From the NCBI GenBank assembly GCA_023228825.1, contig JALOAL010000020.1, positions 1 to 39,936 of the forward strand: a DNA stretch of 39,936 nucleotides. Reading direction: 5' to 3'. Shown here piece after piece: positions 37,756-39,936 of this stretch. Position 1 is the stretch's first letter. Every line of letters begins with the position of its first letter. A program made the position numbers and the translations under genes. The notes beneath the pieces are model-generated. The model made no database searches. It was given only the letters and a program-made list of their open reading frames with translations, and had not been told where the DNA came from. The DNA is from Dehalococcoidia bacterium. Lineage in GTDB: Bacteria > Chloroflexota > Dehalococcoidia > UBA2979.

Positions 37756-37784
37756 ATTAGAACACACGCCCTACGTGCTGTCAA
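37756..37784 (-). promoter_or_regulatory. Strong sigma-70-like promoter of the transposase
   Basis: TTGACA (37784-37779) and TCTAAT (37761-37756) are separated by 17 bases. The -10 ends six bases before the ATG at 37749, which puts the transcript start at or next to the start codon. Confidence 0.75.
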
Positions 37785-37833
37785 GGGATAGTTGCCCGCT
37801 AGCCCCCGCATCCCACCCACGTTCGATTGCACC

Positions 37834-37877
37834 ACGGCGGCCCCAACGGGCCGCCGTTTCCGTCTCCTCACGGAAAC
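37834..37877 (+). terminator. Terminator-like hairpin and second hairpin upstream of the second microprotein
   Basis: ACGGCGGCC (37834-37842) pairs with GGCCGCCGT (37849-37857) and runs into TTTCC. A second stem, GTTTCCGT/ACGGAAAC (37856-37877), overlaps the first by two bases. No plus-strand gene lies just upstream, so this may be an orphaned terminator or part of the microprotein leader. Confidence 0.6.
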
Positions 37878-38017
37878 CACGAGGGCGACCGACGGTTCGA
37901 GGCGACCCCTTGGCCTGCGCGTGTGTCACGGGGCGTTCGTCCTGATTGCGGCGGGACGGTCGGCCCTCCTTTGCGTGCCACCGCGGGCGGAGGATGGGGC
38001 CACCGAAGGAGGCTCGT

Positions 38018-38158
38018 ATGGAACCCGTCACCGTGATTACCGCCGGCGTGCTGCTCGTGGGAGGCTTCGCCTTCGCCCTGTTCCTGGGTATCGCCGCCGA
38101 CCGTATCGAGGCGCACCGGTACGACGACTCTCCGACGCACTCCAACCCCTCGCACTAG
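38018..38158 (+). CDS. Single-span microprotein, 46 aa (paralogue of the one at 35044)
   Basis: ATG 38018 follows GAAGGAGG. The protein has one membrane segment, TVITAGVLLVGGFAFALFLG, then a charged tail ADRIEAHRYDDSPTHSNPSH with three His. It matches the microprotein at 35044 at 13 of 21 positions, most strongly GVLLVGGFAFALFLG. Like it, it follows a GGCGGCC hairpin, though here 160 bases upstream. Function unknown. Confidence 0.7.
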   Translation: MEPVTVITAGVLLVGGFAFALFLGIAADRIEAHRYDDSPTHSNPSH

Positions 38159-38182
38159 CCCTCGCGTTAGCCCTCGCACTGG
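38147..38182. repeat. 12 bp tandem repeat, three degenerate copies
   Basis: The unit AGCCCTCGC plus three varying bases recurs from the end of the second microprotein into the gap before the kinase gene. It carries no other signal. Confidence 0.55.
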
Positions 38183-38234
38183 CCCCTCATACGGAGGCTG
38201 CGAGGCTGGCCGGAGGGCCGAGGCCGCCGCGGGC

Positions 38235-39936
38235 TCAGGCCTGCGGCGTGGCCAGCACGTCGCGGATGGCGGCGAGCAACTGCTGTGTGGTGAATGGCTT
38301 CTCCAGGTAGCGGATCTGCTCGCGGTCCAGCGCGCGGCCGCCGCGTTCGCCCTCGATGTCCCCGGTCACGAAGAGGACGCGCGAGGCGAGGTGTGGCCAG
38401 CGGTGCTGGATCTCGTGGTAGAGGTCGGAGCCGCTCAGGCCGGGCATGCGCAGGTCCGTGATCACCAGGCCGTAGTCGCCTTCCGCCAGCATGCGCAGCG
38501 CCGTGGGGCCGTCCTCGGCGACGGCCACGGGGTAGCCCTGCGCCGCCAGGATCTCCCGGGTCAGCGCGCGCACGGACGGCTCGTCGTCCACCACGAGGAT
38601 GCGGGGCGGCTCCCCGGCCTCCGCCGGCTCCCCCGCCACCGACGGCGCCACCGACGGCGTCGAGGCGGGTGCGGCGTCGCGAGGCCTCGCTCCCATTGGT
38701 GCGGGGGGCGTGGTTGCGGGGGGCGTGGTTGCGGGGGGCGTGGTTACGCGCGGTTCCGGGGCCACCAGCGGCAGTTGGATGACGAAGTTGGCGCCGCCGG
38801 TGGGGGCGGTCTCCACCCACGTGCGGCCGCCGTGGTTCGCCACCACGCCGTAGACGATGGAGAGGCCCATGCCTTCGCCGGCGCCGACCTCCCGAGTGGT
38901 GAAGAACGGATCCCAGACGCGCGCGCGCAGTTCCCCCGGCACGCCGGGGCCGTCGTCTGCGAACGAGATGTAGAGGTGCTCCGCGGTGCTCCAGGTGCTC
39001 ACCAGCACCTCGCCGCCGCCGTCCTCCAGCGCCTGGTGCGCGTTGGCGAGCAGGTTGAGGAACGCCTGCTCGAACTGGCCCTCGTCCACCAGGACGGGCG
39101 GGACGTGGCCGAAGCGCGTGATCACGCGCACCTCGTCCACCTCCAGCGAGTAGCGACGCAGGTCCAGGATGCGACGCAGCACGCCCTCCAGGTCCGTCAG
39201 GCGACGGTCCCCGGGCCGCTGGCGCGCGAACGCCAGGAGGTTGCGCACGATGCGCGAGGCGCGCTGCGCCTCTGACTCGATTGTGCGCAGTGCGTGCTCC
39301 CGCTCGGCATCTTCCAGGGAGGACACGATCTGGGCGTAGCCCAGGATGGCCGTGAGCGGGTTGTTCAACTCGTGCGCCACCCCGGCCACCAGTTCCCCCA
39401 GCGACTCCAGCCGCGACCCCGGCAGCGCGCTCTCCGGAAACCCCAGGGGCCCGGCCGGCGCTGCTGCCGAGGGCTGCTCCACGGCCGGGGCGGCAGGGGC
39501 AGTCGGTGCGGCCTGCGCTTCGTGCGAGGGGGGATCGAGGTGTCCGTCGCCTGCGGCGGGCGAGGGGCCGGGCTGCGCCAGCGTCTCGCCCAGGCGACGC
39601 ACGGTGCGCTCGGCCAGGATGCCGTCGCGCGCGTCGAAGCGGCGGGGGCCGGTGCGGTAGAGCGCGAGCACGCCGGCCACGGCTGCGCCGGCGTATAGCG
39701 GCAGCAGCACGCGCGAGTGCAGCCCGAAGGCGGGCAGGCGCGACAGTGGCGAGGCGCCCGCCTCGCGCTGGGTGTCGCCGTCCAGAGAGGGCTCGCCGCT
39801 GCTGTGCACGCTCGCCTCGGACGCCGAGGCCGGGCTCCAGCGCACCCCAGGCCCGATGCCCCCCATGGGCGAGGGGTAGGTGGCCACCACCGCCACCCCG
39901 AGGTCGTAGGAGGGCTGTGATGCGGCGTCGTGGGGG
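38235..39936 (-). CDS. Hybrid histidine kinase / response regulator (partial, runs off right edge)
   Basis: The frame is open to the window end, so the N-terminus is missing. Seen from the N-terminal side: the end of a GAF-like sensor domain (HSRVLLPLYAGAAVAGVLAL), a Pro/Ala-rich linker, HisKA with the phospho-His in VAGVAHELNNPLTAILGY, the ATPase domain with NLLANAHQAL, ADDGPGVPGEL and GEGMGLSIVYG, a TTPPA repeat linker, and a receiver domain (VVDDEPS, phospho-Asp in ITDLRMPG, and Lys in LEKPFTTQQ). The receiver is at the C-terminus. It would phosphorylate itself and pass the phosphate to an unseen partner. The sensed signal is unknown. Confidence 0.9.
   Translation of the reverse strand, partial: PHDAASQPSYDLGVAVVATYPSPMGGIGPGVRWSPASASEASVHSSGEPSLDGDTQREAGASPLSRLPAFGLHSRVLLPLYAGAAVAGVLALYRTGPRRFDARDGILAERTVRRLGETLAQPGPSPAAGDGHLDPPSHEAQAAPTAPAAPAVEQPSAAAPAGPLGFPESALPGSRLESLGELVAGVAHELNNPLTAILGYAQIVSSLEDAEREHALRTIESEAQRASRIVRNLLAFARQRPGDRRLTDLEGVLRRILDLRRYSLEVDEVRVITRFGHVPPVLVDEGQFEQAFLNLLANAHQALEDGGGEVLVSTWSTAEHLYISFADDGPGVPGELRARVWDPFFTTREVGAGEGMGLSIVYGVVANHGGRTWVETAPTGGANFVIQLPLVAPEPRVTTPPATTPPATTPPAPMGARPRDAAPASTPSVAPSVAGEPAEAGEPPRILVVDDEPSVRALTREILAAQGYPVAVAEDGPTALRMLAEGDYGLVITDLRMPGLSGSDLYHEIQHRWPHLASRVLFVTGDIEGERGGRALDREQIRYLEKPFTTQQLLAAIRDVLATPQA
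38701..38750. repeat. 15 bp tandem repeat within the kinase linker
   Basis: GGGGGGCGTGGTTGC repeats about three times and encodes TTPPA repeats on the minus strand. The unit keeps the reading frame. Confidence 0.85.

Larger units (their letters stand above)
36793..37790. mobile_element. IS1595-like insertion sequence (boundaries uncertain)
   Basis: A single complete transposase gene with its own promoter defines the element. The ends are set only roughly, by the hairpin at 36769-36791 and the promoter at 37784. Comparison of the flanks showed no clear inverted repeats. Confidence 0.5.

Noticed and set aside
36793..37800. Terminal inverted repeats of the IS1595-like element
   Set aside because: I compared both flanks and found no convincing inverted match or target duplication, so I left the ends open.

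Overview
The window is high-GC DNA with coding on both strands, Shine-Dalgarno starts, frequent GTG starts and many 1-14 base gene overlaps. An mfd next to a pth, a split ADP-forming acyl-CoA synthetase, a Cys-lipidated LppX-like protein and the style of the integrase suggest a high-GC Chloroflexota bacterium. That assignment is inference; the sequence holds no rRNA or other marker that would settle it.

Bases 1-8322 are a defence-type region. A type I restriction-modification operon runs on the minus strand as hsdM, hsdS, an abortive-infection (AbiJ/Abi_C-like) gene, hsdR, all translationally coupled. HsdR appears to lose its C-terminal homology at about base 125. A divergent gene for a seven-span membrane protein lies beside the operon and carries an apparent frameshift.

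Bases 8298-16812 are an 8.5 kb integrative element in the 3' half of a tRNA-Pro(GGG) gene. It is bounded by a perfect 48 bp direct repeat. The minus-strand operon carries an excisionase-like protein, a prim-pol, a RepA-like ATPase, several small proteins, a tail-assembly-chaperone-like protein and a cut-off tape-measure gene. The plus strand carries a possible regulator, two small ORFs and a tyrosine integrase whose reading frame is broken once. No capsid, portal or large terminase gene is visible, so it looks like a phage satellite or reduced prophage.

Bases 17040-34862 are mostly chromosomal housekeeping: membrane proteins, an amidohydrolase, a HAD hydrolase with a GNAT acetyltransferase, a VapBC toxin-antitoxin pair with a palindromic operator, mfd, a secreted protein, pth, the two acyl-CoA synthetase subunits, a cysteine desulfurase behind a CsoR/CstR-like operator, a small HTH protein, a lipoprotein, a 2-hydroxyacid dehydrogenase coupled to an orotate phosphoribosyltransferase-like gene, and a rhodanese.

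Bases 34863-39936 hold two paralogous single-span microproteins (39 and 46 aa) that flank a second PIN-domain toxin-antitoxin-like pair and an IS1595-type transposase with a strong, apparently leaderless promoter. The window ends inside a hybrid histidine kinase/response regulator.
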